NCBI GenBank assembly: GCA_964396185.1 | Contig: CAYNEI010000003.1 | Span: forward strand, 43,365-107,364 | Length of the DNA stretch: 64,000 bases | Source: CAYNEI01 sp964396185 | Lineage (GTDB): Archaea > Thermoplasmatota > SW-10-69-26 | Direction: 5' to 3' | Shown: one piece after another, positions 42,339 through 50,962 of the stretch | Layout: each line of letters begins with the position of its first letter | Position numbering within the stretch: the stretch's first letter is position 1 | The notes under the pieces: generated by a model | What the model saw: the letters and a program-made list of their open reading frames with translations, nothing else | Told to the model about the DNA's origin: nothing | Databases searched by the model: none | Position numbers and translations under genes: made by a program

Positions 42339-42977
42339 ATGGGAACAACGGTTGAGGCGGTAGAACAGTACATCGAGAAGGATCTCGTCGTGCACGAGGG
42401 CTTGGCTCGGGGCGTGCTGAACATCCGTCGCGCGGCCCGATGGATGATCGAGCGGCAGGGCTGGGATACGACAGAGGAGGCGGTGGTGAGTGCGCTTCGT
42501 CGCTACACGCCCGACCAGAGGGTGGATCTGGAAGGCGCGCTGCACCTGTTGGAACATACCACGCGCATGGCCAGCACAGGCTTGGCCCTGCTCTCGGCCC
42601 CTCGCACACGTGAGCACATGGCTGGGATCTCCCAGATCACCCGGATGGCTGAACCGGAGGAGTTCCTCAGCATCCTCACGGGGTCCGCGAGGGTCACCTT
42701 GCTCGTCGAGCAGCGTCGCGCCCAGCAGGCCTTCGACGTTCTCGAGACAAACGGCGACACCGAGCTGGTGAACGGGGTGGCCGAGGTGGAGCTGGAGTTC
42801 CCTGACGACGGCCCGGATGCGACCACGGCGATGGCGGTCGTGCTCAACGTCCTCGGGCACCGCGGCGTCGAGATCCTGGCGGTCTCGGGGGCGCCACCGG
42901 TTTGCTCGTTCTTCCTCCCGGAAAGACACCTGGCTCGTGCCTACGAGCAGGCGCTCTGGCTCACGACGGCGAAGTAG
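42339..42977 (+). CDS. ACT-like archaeal regulator, paralogue 2
   Basis: 212 residues. MGTTVEAVEQYIEKDLVVHE and GLARGVLNIRRAARWMIERQ align with the same segment of paralogue 1 (shared EGLAR, AARW, I-RG/QG). RVTLLVEQRRAQQAFDVLET and AMAVVLNVLGHRGVEILAVS form ACT-like halves. It has its own leaderless promoter with nearly the same box, so both are probably expressed together but separately. Function unknown. Confidence 0.6.
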   Translation: MGTTVEAVEQYIEKDLVVHEGLARGVLNIRRAARWMIERQGWDTTEEAVVSALRRYTPDQRVDLEGALHLLEHTTRMASTGLALLSAPRTREHMAGISQITRMAEPEEFLSILTGSARVTLLVEQRRAQQAFDVLETNGDTELVNGVAEVELEFPDDGPDATTAMAVVLNVLGHRGVEILAVSGAPPVCSFFLPERHLARAYEQALWLTTAK

Positions 42978-43367
42978 GCGCCGGGTGACAGGGGACGGCA
43001 CGCTCGAGAAGACACCGCTAGCTCGATCCATCCCACGCTGAGAGTAGCGAGCCGACCCCAGCATCTGGGGGAAATGACCCGTACGGCTCAATCTCCCCCA
43101 AGCAAGTCACACGAACCAAGTCGACTCAATCCAGCTTCCCCGGGAGGCGGCCATCCAGCGTCGCCGATGGAGGCGATGAGGTATGGTTTCAACCCAACGA
43201 GCGAGACCCATAGCCGCAGGGACGACCAAGACGAGCAACCTCGATGATAGATACCCGCCTCACCGCGGCTTCGTGGGCCCGGCTGCCCTCTTCGGTGCCT
43301 CCCGAAGAGCCAAGGTCAATCCCCCTGCTGGGCTCGGGCGCGCGCATGCCACATTCGAGGTGATCCC
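42978..43367. other. 390-base stretch with no identified gene
   Basis: No convincing protein frame, tRNA or repeat array. A short frame at 43183-43371 has no family or usable start. The last bases hold GAGGTG (43357-43362), the likely ribosome site of the FG-GAP gene. Confidence 0.4.
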
Positions 43368-44882
43368 CTGATCACGCGGACCCGCGGAACGAAGCGGGCA
43401 CGTGCCTCCACTGCGAAACGCGCGCCCCTTGCGCTTCTTCTCGCGTTCGCCCTCACAGCCGTCCCAGCGGGCGCCTCGTGGTGGTGGCCGACCCAGGGCG
43501 CATGGGTGGAGACCCAGCATCTCACGCCGAACGACGACCACGAGCCGGGGCAGATGGGTAATCCGTCCCACTGGGGTGTCGACTTTGGTTCGGCGCTCGA
43601 TCTCGACGGAGACACTCTCGTGGTAGGAACACAGTCCGAGATCCACAAGGACGGTTGGAGGACAGCCTCGGGCGACGGTGCGGACTGGGCCTACGTCTTC
43701 ACGCGGCAAGCTGATGGGACTTGGGTCCAGGATGCGAAGCTCATCCCGAGCGACGCCCACGAGGGCGATACGTTCGCGTATTCCGTGGGGGTGGACGAGG
43801 AGGCAGGCATCATCGTGGCGGGCAACCCGGGAGTCTACGAGGGCACCAACAAGATCTACATTTTCCAAAGGGAGTCGGATGGGAAATGGGTGGAGGAAGC
43901 CTCCTTCACTCGGTCCAACCCCTGGCCCGCCGGTCCGTTCGGCCTCCATACGGCTGTCAGCGGGTACCTAGTCGCAGCTGGGAACCATCCCGACCTGTTC
44001 CTCTTCGAGCAAGTCAACGGAACATGGAGGGAGACGAGGGTCCTCGAGGGTGGCGGTATGGTCGCTGTCCAAGGCGATCGTCTGGTCACCAGCGTGTTCA
44101 ACGTTTCCTCCGGCTTCAACACGTTCCAACTCTACGATCGGATTGATGGTGATTGGATAGCAGGGGCGCGCCTTGACCCCGAAGGGCTCCACAACCGGAG
44201 CAACACGGTCGGATGCAACGTGGCTTTGAGCGAGGATGGCACCACGCTTGCCATCGGCGCCTGCATCGATCGGAGAATCTACGGCATCCATACCCAACAC
44301 AACCTTGAGGTCAACGGGCCGGAACCGGTTGGCCAGAACCAGGTCGAGTTCGATAGCGAGCAGGCGGTCGGCTCGGTTTGGGTGTACGAGGAGATCGATG
44401 GGAATTGGGTTTTAACTGCCGATATCCCGAACCCGGACCCCGGGCCCCGCTCGGATATGTTCGGTAGAAGCGTGGCCTTGGAGGGGGACCTGCTCGTCGT
44501 GGGTGCCCCTTGGGATCTCTACAACGGTGCAAGCCGTGGGTCTGGGGCTGCCTACATCTACGAGAAACAGAGCGGAGGATGGGGCCTAGCAGCCAAGCTC
44601 CGAAACCACGACAACGGGCCCTACGGCGAAGGCGACCTGTTCGGGCAGGCAGTCTCGATCAGCGGTACAACCATCGTTGTCGGAGCCCCGTTCGACGACA
44701 ACCGCCAGGACGGGACGCCTTGGCCGGTGGACGATGATGCGGATATCCCATTCTGCGTCCATCGCGAGATCGTGTGGGGCTGTGACGAGGGGGAGGATGC
44801 TGGCTCGGCGTACATCTTCGAGCCGGCAGCCACGCCCGGCGGCATACCGAATGCAAGCCCCTCGACTGTGGATTTGGGCTAG
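43368..44882 (+). CDS. Secreted FG-GAP (integrin-like beta-propeller) protein, possible CTG start
   Basis: About 504 residues. In frame before the first GTG (43506) lies a clear signal peptide: a basic part (TRTRGTKRARASTAKRAP) then LALLLAFALTAVPAGAS. No ATG, GTG or TTG precedes it, but GAGGTG stands five bases before a CTG at 43368, which I take as the start. The mature protein has about seven FG-GAP-like blades: WGVDFGSALDLDGDTLVVGT, DMFGRSVALEGDLLVVGAPW, DLFGQAVSISGTTIVVGAPF. A propeller of this type is usually extracellular and binds ligands or calcium. Codon use is less GC-biased than neighbours, hinting at transfer. Confidence 0.7.
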   Translation: MITRTRGTKRARASTAKRAPLALLLAFALTAVPAGASWWWPTQGAWVETQHLTPNDDHEPGQMGNPSHWGVDFGSALDLDGDTLVVGTQSEIHKDGWRTASGDGADWAYVFTRQADGTWVQDAKLIPSDAHEGDTFAYSVGVDEEAGIIVAGNPGVYEGTNKIYIFQRESDGKWVEEASFTRSNPWPAGPFGLHTAVSGYLVAAGNHPDLFLFEQVNGTWRETRVLEGGGMVAVQGDRLVTSVFNVSSGFNTFQLYDRIDGDWIAGARLDPEGLHNRSNTVGCNVALSEDGTTLAIGACIDRRIYGIHTQHNLEVNGPEPVGQNQVEFDSEQAVGSVWVYEEIDGNWVLTADIPNPDPGPRSDMFGRSVALEGDLLVVGAPWDLYNGASRGSGAAYIYEKQSGGWGLAAKLRNHDNGPYGEGDLFGQAVSISGTTIVVGAPFDDNRQDGTPWPVDDDADIPFCVHREIVWGCDEGEDAGSAYIFEPAATPGGIPNASPSTVDLG

Positions 44883-45027
44883 AGGCGCGAGATCATCGAC
44901 TTTCGAGGGGAAAGAAGAGAGAGGAGCGGGGGATGGACCCAGGTCGGCGGAACGGACCACCCCGCCGCTCCCAACAGCGAGAGAGGGCCCCGGGTCGATC
45001 CCCGGTGGCCCTCGGTCTTGGGCGATC

Positions 45028-45507
45028 TCAGCTTGACTGCCAGATCTTGTATTCTAGGGCGTCGGACTGGAGGTTCTTCATGTGGAAGAAGTAGTCCCGG
45101 GTGCCTTCGTTGGGCGCGTCGATTTGGCAGTTTGTCTGAACTTGGGTAACGCTACCGGGGGTCGTGTCGAGCTGTTCGGCGGCCCCGCAATCGGAGAGGT
45201 TCAGGCTGGTAGCCGAGACGCATTGCTGGGTGTCAGGATCGACGACGAAGACTCCAAACTCCAGCTTGTCGTTGTTGGATACCAGTTGGACGGTGACGCG
45301 CTCGTCCCCGGTGAGCGCGATTCCTGTTGCGCTCCCGGTTTCCTCTCCATTCCCGGCAAGCTCCCTCGAGACAGGTGGTTCGAGGTGGAGGATGGGGAAT
45401 TCGTCGTCGCAGTCTGGGCTTACAGCCGCCGCGGTCGGCGTGGCGGAAAGACCCGCCATGCCGGCCACGAGAACGACCGCCATCGCTGTCGCTAACTTGT
45501 GGTTCAT
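45028..45507 (-). CDS. Small secreted protein
   Basis: 159 residues from the ATG at 45507. MNHKLATAMAVVLVAGMAGL with SATPTAAAV is a signal peptide cut near residue 28. The mature part is acidic, with four Cys (PDCDDE, TQQCVS, LSDCGA, TNCQID) that could form two disulfides. TGDERVTVQLVSNNDKLEFG suggests a beta sandwich. No family recognised. Codon use resembles the FG-GAP gene, which ends about 145 bases away on the other strand; both may be recent arrivals. Confidence 0.65.
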   Translation of the reverse strand: MNHKLATAMAVVLVAGMAGLSATPTAAAVSPDCDDEFPILHLEPPVSRELAGNGEETGSATGIALTGDERVTVQLVSNNDKLEFGVFVVDPDTQQCVSATSLNLSDCGAAEQLDTTPGSVTQVQTNCQIDAPNEGTRDYFFHMKNLQSDALEYKIWQSS

Positions 45508-45626
45508 ATTGGTTCGACTCCTGCAACCGGTTCCCGGCCCGCGCCGATCATCCCGCGGGCGGTTGCCCGGGGTTGCACGGGTCGGCCGGCTGCAGCCCAG
45601 CATCGAATTCGGGGGCCTTAACCACC

Positions 45627-45695
45627 GTTGGAGAGAACCTTACATCTGCGTTGGAAGGAAACACCAAAGCGCGTTGGAGGAAAACCGTCACGGCG
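45627..45695. repeat. Three 23-bp direct repeats
   Basis: GTTGGAGAGAACC at 45627, GTTGGAAGGAAAC at 45650 and GTTGGAGGAAAAC at 45673: conserved start and purine tail with variable remainder, spaced exactly 23 bp. Lies about 120 bases upstream of the small secreted protein gene; a protein-binding array is possible. Confidence 0.45.
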
Positions 45696-45958
45696 GCCTG
45701 GAGGCCCCGCCAGATCAACACGCGCTCTGGTGGTCCGAGCACCACTGGATCGTCGCGCGATCTGACGATCACCTGGGTTGCGCCCCTGCTGGGCGCCCTT
45801 GGCGGGCGGCATGGGGGACACCCCTAAGTGGAGGAGACCCTCGCGTCGTTGCGCGGCCTGACGGGAACCAACCCCCGCGACTTGCCGCGTACTGGCGGAC
45901 GCCCGGGTTGCGCGCCTGGCGCGCGCCCTGGATTCCGCCCCTGGCGGGCGGTCTCCAA

Positions 45959-45968
45959 CCTTTTAAGG
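45959..45968 (+). promoter_or_regulatory. TATA box of metG
   Basis: CCTTTTAAGG, a palindrome centred about 27 bases before the ATG at 45991, predicting a leaderless mRNA. Confidence 0.6.
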
Positions 45969-45990
45969 ATGGTACCGCTTCCCCCGCCCG

Positions 45991-48062
45991 ATGGAGCGCA
46001 TCCTGATCGGTGTGGCCTGGCCGTATGCCAACGGCCCGCTTCACCTCGGTCACGTCGCTGGCTCGCTGCTGCCTCCGGACATCTTCGCGCGCTTCCACCG
46101 GATGCGCGGCGACGAGGTGCTCATGGTCAGCGGCAGCGACGAGCACGGCACACCCATCACCGTGACCGCCGAGGACGAGGACATCTCGCCCCAGGAGGTC
46201 ATCGACAAGTGGCACGCCCGCCACGTCCAAGTCCTCGAGGACATGGGCATCACCTTCGATCTCTTCACGCGCACCTCGACGGAACACCACGCGGCCTGGG
46301 TGCACAAGATCTTCCGGGGCCTCCAGGACCAAGGCTACATCGAGGAGCGCGAGACCAAACAACCCTACGACCCCAAGGCCGAACGGTTCCTGCCGGACCG
46401 CTACGTCGAGGGCACGTGCCCCCACTGTGGGTACACCGATGCGCGTGGGGACCAGTGCGACGACTGCGGCAAGACGCTGGACGCGAACGAACTGCTCGAT
46501 CCGCGCTCCAAGTTCAACCCGGACGTGGACGTGGAGTTCCGGGCCACCAAACACGCCTTCTTCCTGCTCTCCAACCTCGAGGACCGCCTGGATGCCTGGT
46601 TCAACCAGACCGAGCACCCGTGGCGCTCCAACGTGCGCAAGTTCACCCAGAGCTGGCTCGATGAAGGGCTCCACGACCGACCCGTGACGCGCGACATCCA
46701 GTGGGGCATCCCGTGGATCGATGACGACCCCACCTACGAGGACAAGCGCATCTACGTCTGGTTCGAGGCCTTCTGTGGCTACTTCACGGCCTCGGTGCGC
46801 TGGGCTGAGGACGTGGCTGGCGACCCAGAGGCATGGAAGCCGTTCTGGGAGCAGGGCTACGACGACGTGCCCACGCGCTCGTACTACTTCCTTGCCAAGG
46901 ACAACATCCCGTTCCACACGATCCTCTGGCCTGGCATCCTCATGGGCTACTCGGATGCCCGCGAGGCCGACGGAGAGGCTCGGCTCAACCTGCCCTTCGA
47001 TGTGCCGGCCAACGAGTACCTTAACCTCTCCGGCGAGCAGTTCAGCAAGTCGCGTGGTGTGGGCATCTGGGTCCACGACGTGCTCGAACGCTTCGAGGCG
47101 GACGCGGTGCGCTACTACCTCGCTGTCAACATGCCCGAGACCCGGGACACGGACTGGACCTGGGAGGACTTCCTCTCCAAGGTGAACGACGAGCTCGTGG
47201 CCGCCTACGGCAACTTCGTCCACCGCACCCTCTCCATGAGCGAGCGCTACTTCGGAGAGATCCCCGAACCCGGCAAGCCGGCCGAGGCCGACGCGGCCCT
47301 CATAGCCTCGCTGGCCGAGACCCACGAGGCGGTGACCGAGGGCCTGGGCGCGGCCCGGTTCAAGCAACCACTGCGCGAGATCATCTCGCTGGCCCGCCAG
47401 GGCAACAAGTACATCGACCAGACCGCTCCCTGGAAGCTGGCCAAGGAGGATGAAGCACGCTGCGCCACCGTGCTCCACCACTGCCTGCGCCTGTGCAGGG
47501 CCTTCGCGATCCTCACAGCTCCCTACCTACCGAACTCCGCCCAGCACCTTTGGAGCCAGCTGGGCCAAGAGGGCTCGGTGCACGACCAGAGCTGGGACGG
47601 GGCGCTCGAGGAGCTCGCACCGGGCACCTCGCTGGCATCGCCCAGCCCGCTCTTCGAGAAGCTGGATGCCGACGAGGTGCTCGCCCTGGCCGGCCCCGGG
47701 GACGAGGGAGNNNNNNNNNNNNNNNNNNNNNNNNNNNNNNNNNNNNNNNNNNNNNNNNNNNNNNNNNNNNNNNNNNNNNNNNNNNNNNNNNNNNNNNNNN
47801 NNNNNNNNNNCCGGATGCCGACAAGCTCTACGTGGTCAACGTGGACCTCGGCGGTGAGAAGCGCCAGCTCGTGGCCGGCTTGAAGGGGCTGGTGGCTGCC
47901 GAGACCCTGGAGGGCAGCCGCGTGGTCGTCGTGGCCAACCTCGAGCCCGCCACGATCCGTGGTGTCGAGAGCCAAGGCATGCTGTTGGCCGCCGAAGGCA
48001 GCGAGGTGGTCACCCCCTTGACCACCCTGGACGACATCCCCGACGGAGCGAAGGTGCGCTAG
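45991..48062 (+). CDS. metG: Methionyl-tRNA synthetase (interrupted by an assembly gap)
   Basis: WPYANGPLHLGHVAGSLLPP has the HIGH motif (HLGH); CPHCGYTDARGDQCDDCGK is the zinc knuckle; LSGEQFSKSRGVGIW is the KMSKS loop. The C-terminal part after the gap (PDADKLYVVNVDLGGEKRQL, then SQGMLLAAEG) is the EMAP/Trbp111-like tRNA-binding domain. The 100 Ns at 47711-47810 hide the start of that domain. Unlike the pgk gap the flanks are not duplicated; the right-hand frame requires a true gap length of 2 modulo 3, so 100 is a placeholder. Family comparison suggests about 20-30 missing residues. Charges tRNA-Met. Confidence 0.95.
47711..47810. other. Assembly gap (100 Ns) inside metG
   Basis: Exactly 100 Ns. 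The frames on the two sides differ unless the real length is 2 modulo 3. Confidence 0.95.
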
Positions 48063-48712
48063 TGGACCTCCTCTACCTCGAGCACGACGGCCGTTTGCTC
48101 ACCGTTGAGCGCGACGGCCGCACGACCCTACCCACCCCGGACGAGGTGGACCTCCCCCACGATGTCTACACGGAGCGGACCCTGCACGGTGGGACCGTGG
48201 TCCGCTTCGCCCAGGCCGAGCTCGAGGAGCACCCGGAGCACTGGGCGCGCAAGGACGACCTCGCCTACGACGACTCCTGCGACCCTCTGCTCCACCATGC
48301 CATCAACGCCAGCCTCTTCCGGCCCGTGGTGGGCGTCGTGGTGGAGTGCGAGGGTAAGATCCTGCTCGTCGAGCCCGCCCGAGGCGTGGCAGCGGGACGC
48401 TGGACCCTGCCTGGCGGCTTTCTGAACGCCTTCGAGGAGCCCACCCAGGGGGCCAAGCGCGAGGTGCTCGAGGAGACCGGCGTGGTGCTGGACACGGTCC
48501 AACTCGCGGAGAGCTTCCTCTACAGCCACGCGGAAGCCCCCTACCCCATCCTGGGCCTGGGCTTCACCGCCACCACCGATGATCCCACGTTGAACATCCG
48601 GGAGGAGGAGATCGCCCAGGCGCGCTGGATGCACGTCGACGAGGTGCTCGAGCAAGCCAGTGGGATGGCCCGCGCGGTGCTCGAACGCATGACCAAGGGG
48701 GACCATCTCTGA
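48062..48712 (+). CDS. Nudix hydrolase
   Basis: 216 residues; the GTG shares its first base with the metG stop. Residues 1-80 are an N-terminal extension (MDLLYLEHDGRLLTVERDG) and from about 88 (FRPVVGVVVECEGKILLVEP) the Nudix domain. The Nudix box GGFLNAFEEPTQGAKREVLE then ETGV fits GX5EX7REUXEEXGU. It would hydrolyse a nucleoside diphosphate-linked compound; the extension resembles NADH-pyrophosphatase-like proteins but no zinc knuckle is visible. Co-transcribed with metG. Confidence 0.9.
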   Translation: MDLLYLEHDGRLLTVERDGRTTLPTPDEVDLPHDVYTERTLHGGTVVRFAQAELEEHPEHWARKDDLAYDDSCDPLLHHAINASLFRPVVGVVVECEGKILLVEPARGVAAGRWTLPGGFLNAFEEPTQGAKREVLEETGVVLDTVQLAESFLYSHAEAPYPILGLGFTATTDDPTLNIREEEIAQARWMHVDEVLEQASGMARAVLERMTKGDHL

Positions 48713-48729
48713 GCTGGCTGACACACCCG

Positions 48730-49722
48730 GTGGATGCCAACGCCCTGCGCTGGGACGGCCGCAGCCCAGGCCACGTGGAGGTCTTCTCCCTGGACGTGAT
48801 GGACCCGGACAACCAGGCGGCCTGGTGGTTCTTGTACACCCTGGATGCGCCCCTGGATGGAGAGGAGCACAGCACCCTGTGGGGGGCGCACTTCAGCGCT
48901 CGCAACGAACCCGAGCGCTTCGCCCTGCGCACCGAGTTCCCCGCCCGCGCGTTCGCCACCCAGAGCGACGGCTTCCACATCCGGGTCAGCAAGGCCGAGC
49001 TCAGCCGGGACCGTGCCAAGGGCGGGCTTCGCAACCCCAGAGCCCCGGAACACGTGCTGCGCTGGAACCTGGCGCTCGACGAGCATGCTGACCCCTTGCA
49101 GGTCTACCCGAGCTCACGCATCTACGACAAGACCGACCCCCCGCTCAAACTGCTCGCCCCCACACCCTTGAGCCGCGCCAACGGCGTGGTCGAGGCCGGC
49201 GAAGAACGGTTCACCGTCCGAGACGGCCGCGCCCACCAGGCACATGCATGGGGCCGCGGGCGCTTCCAACGCTGGAACAAGGGCTTCGCCACGCTCTTCC
49301 GCGAGGAGCCCGGGGCCTACGTGCACGCCTTCCAGGGCATCGCCGAAGGGAAGCAGGGAACCGGCGCGGTCCACTACGTCGACCCGGACGGCGAGCAGCT
49401 CACCTTCCCGAAGGTGAAGACGGTCTACCGAGAGGGCTCCAAGCGCGAACCGGGTGTGTGGACCTTCGAGGCCAAGCGCCGGGGTTGGCGGCTCTCAGGC
49501 CGGTTCTCCTCGAGCCTGCAACGCATGGTGGGCGTACGGTTCGAGGACCCCGATGGCTCCCAGCGCTACTGCCACCACGCCGGGATGGCCGATGCCACCT
49601 TCGAGCTGTGGCGCTCGCGCTTCGGGCGCAAAAGCCTGGAGAAGACGCTGACCTCGAAACGAGCCTCAAGCTTCGAACAAGGTGGCGGCCGTGCGTTCGA
49701 CAACGTCGAGTTCTTCCTATAG
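48730..49722 (+). CDS. Lipocalin-like protein, possibly CrtC/tocopherol-cyclase fold
   Basis: 330 residues from a GTG at 48730; the frame also runs back without a normal start to 48709, so a few residues may be missing. FSLDVMDPDNQAAWWFLYTL, LDGEEHSTLWGAHFSARNEP and AHAWGRGRFQRWNKGFATLF are strands and turns like those of the two-domain lipocalin group (AttH, CrtC, tocopherol cyclase), with Trp/His-rich loops. No catalytic residues can be assigned and the resemblance is weak. Third gene of the metG-Nudix run. Confidence 0.45.
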   Translation: MDANALRWDGRSPGHVEVFSLDVMDPDNQAAWWFLYTLDAPLDGEEHSTLWGAHFSARNEPERFALRTEFPARAFATQSDGFHIRVSKAELSRDRAKGGLRNPRAPEHVLRWNLALDEHADPLQVYPSSRIYDKTDPPLKLLAPTPLSRANGVVEAGEERFTVRDGRAHQAHAWGRGRFQRWNKGFATLFREEPGAYVHAFQGIAEGKQGTGAVHYVDPDGEQLTFPKVKTVYREGSKREPGVWTFEAKRRGWRLSGRFSSSLQRMVGVRFEDPDGSQRYCHHAGMADATFELWRSRFGRKSLEKTLTSKRASSFEQGGGRAFDNVEFFL

Positions 49723-49797
49723 CCACCGTCAGACGTTCGCCGCGCGCTACGCGGTGGACGACGCGCGGCGATCAACGGGCCCTTTGAATCTTAGCCT

Positions 49798-50030
49798 GGA
49801 GCGTTGACGAGCGGGTCGGACCGAGCGCGGGGGCCCGCTCGAAGACCGATCGCCCCGACCCCCACCTGAGCCGTCGCTGGCAAGTAGCTCGATGCAGGGC
49901 GAGCCGCCAGGCTCGCAAGCAAGCGATCCCCAGAGCAAGGTGCGGTGGCTACCTTACGCCCGAAGCAGAGCGCCGCAGCCAGCGGTGGCTCAGGGCCGCC
50001 GTGCGACGGGAGACCGTGAGGAGACGCTCC
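49798..50030 (+). ncRNA. Candidate structured non-coding RNA
   Basis: The gene-free stretch 49723-50031 folds as one domain. GGAGCG (49798-49803) pairs with CGCTCC (50025-50030). Inside are CGAGCGGG (49808-49815) with CCCGCTCG (49834-49841); CCTGAGCCGTCGCTGGC (49865-49881) with GCCAGCGGTGGCTCAGG (49978-49994); GCGAGCC-GCCA-GGCTCGC (about 49899-49916); and ACGG-GAGA-CCGT (about 50005-50016, a GNRA loop). The 17-bp stem has GT opposite GT, which pairs as G-U on the plus strand only, so the plus strand is probably the RNA. I find no RNase P or SRP signature motifs. Confidence 0.5.
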
Positions 50031-50031
50031 G

Positions 50032-50310
50032 TTAGCCGAAGATCGCGCCCATGCCAGCGGCGGCCGCGTCGTCCTCGGCGTCGATGTCCGCCTTGATCTG
50101 CTCGGCGTTGTCGGCCGGTTGGCCGCCGGCGTCGTCGACGAGCTCGGCGGCTCGCTCCAGGGCCTCCTCGGAGCCCTCCACGATGACGACCTTGCCATCG
50201 ACCTCCCAGGGGGTGCCGTCCTTGATGACGATGGTCTGGCGGTTGACGAGATCGTCCTCTTCCAGGGCGCGGACACCGTCGTCGTTGGTCTCGAACACGC
50301 GGTAAGGCAT
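50032..50310 (-). CDS. Small acidic hypothetical protein
   Basis: 92 residues from the ATG at 50310; GGTTATCTC (about 50333-50341) is about 27 bases upstream, so leaderless. MPYRVFETNDDGVRALEEDD, QTIVIKDGTPWEVDGKVVIV, then a helix EGSEEALERAAELV and an acidic tail ending AAAAGMGAIFG. No family recognised. Its stop codon lies two bases from the end of the candidate RNA on the other strand. Confidence 0.6.
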   Translation of the reverse strand: MPYRVFETNDDGVRALEEDDLVNRQTIVIKDGTPWEVDGKVVIVEGSEEALERAAELVDDAGGQPADNAEQIKADIDAEDDAAAAGMGAIFG

Positions 50311-50503
50311 GGTCGCCCGAAGCCGGGGCCCCGAGATAACCCTTGCCCGGGTTGCGGGCAAGAGCCTCTCGGTCCGGTGAACTTGGACGGCTTCGATGGG
50401 ACGATGGGGAACCGGGGTCGTGGGTACAAGCGGTCCTTGGCCCCAAGCGGCCCCGGGGCGTTCGCGCAGGCCTTTTCAAGGGCGGTCCCCCACGTAGGCC
50501 TTG

Positions 50504-50893
50504 ATGGTGGACCCCTGGCTCGGCTTCTTGAACGAGGCGTTCTCCGAGGACCCGGCACCCGATGCCGAGGTCACCCGGGTGCGCCGCCGCCAAGAAGTGC
50601 TCGACCGCGCTGCCTGTTCCTTCCCCTTCCCCTTGGAGATCACGGTCCGAGCCACCGTGGTGGACCACCTCGAGGTCGACGGCCAACCCTATCTCGTGCT
50701 CGCGCCTACTGGCCTGTGCGAGGATGCCCTCGAGACCCTGGGCGGCCTCGTCATCCCCTCGGAGCGCAAGCTCTTCGCAGGCTCCATCGTGGAGGCCAGG
50801 TGCGCCTTGGCTGATCCCGATGAGTACTGGCTCGATGAGGGCATGCTTGCGCTCTCGGCAGCGCTGGATGCCATCGTGCCCATCGAACCGTAG
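50504..50893 (+). CDS. Hypothetical protein
   Basis: 129 residues from the ATG at 50504; CCTTTTCAAGG (about 50471-50481) is about 28 bases upstream. MVDPWLGFLNEAFSEDPAPD, then CSFPFPLEITVRATVVDHLE and GQPYLVLAPTGLCEDALETL suggest a small alpha/beta domain. No family recognised; divergent from the acidic protein gene. Confidence 0.55.
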   Translation: MVDPWLGFLNEAFSEDPAPDAEVTRVRRRQEVLDRAACSFPFPLEITVRATVVDHLEVDGQPYLVLAPTGLCEDALETLGGLVIPSERKLFAGSIVEARCALADPDEYWLDEGMLALSAALDAIVPIEP

Positions 50894-50962
50894 CGCTCGA
50901 GCTGGCTGCAAGCGCCGCGCTGGCAACGTTAACTTGACGAGCCAGCAGGCACTGGGAGCATC

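Larger units (their letters stand above)
45508..45990. other. 483-base gene-free stretch with small repeats
   Basis: Holds three GTTGGArGrAAAC direct repeats with 23-bp spacing (45627, 45650, 45673), two GGCGGGCGG-containing related segments (about 45790-45815 and 45930-45955), and the metG promoter box. No frame looks coding apart from antisense shadows. Confidence 0.45.

Noticed and set aside
43183..43371. 62-residue plus-strand frame
   Set aside because: No family, poor composition, no promoter box or ribosome site at its start.
45769..47481. 570-residue minus-strand frame opposite metG
   Set aside because: Long only because the complementary strand of a high-GC gene rarely has stops; no motif, and metG is certain.
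49798..50030. RNase P RNA or SRP RNA
   Set aside because: The structured region lacks the conserved RNase P (GAGGAAAGTCC-like) and SRP (GGAAGG...AGCAGC-like) sequences.
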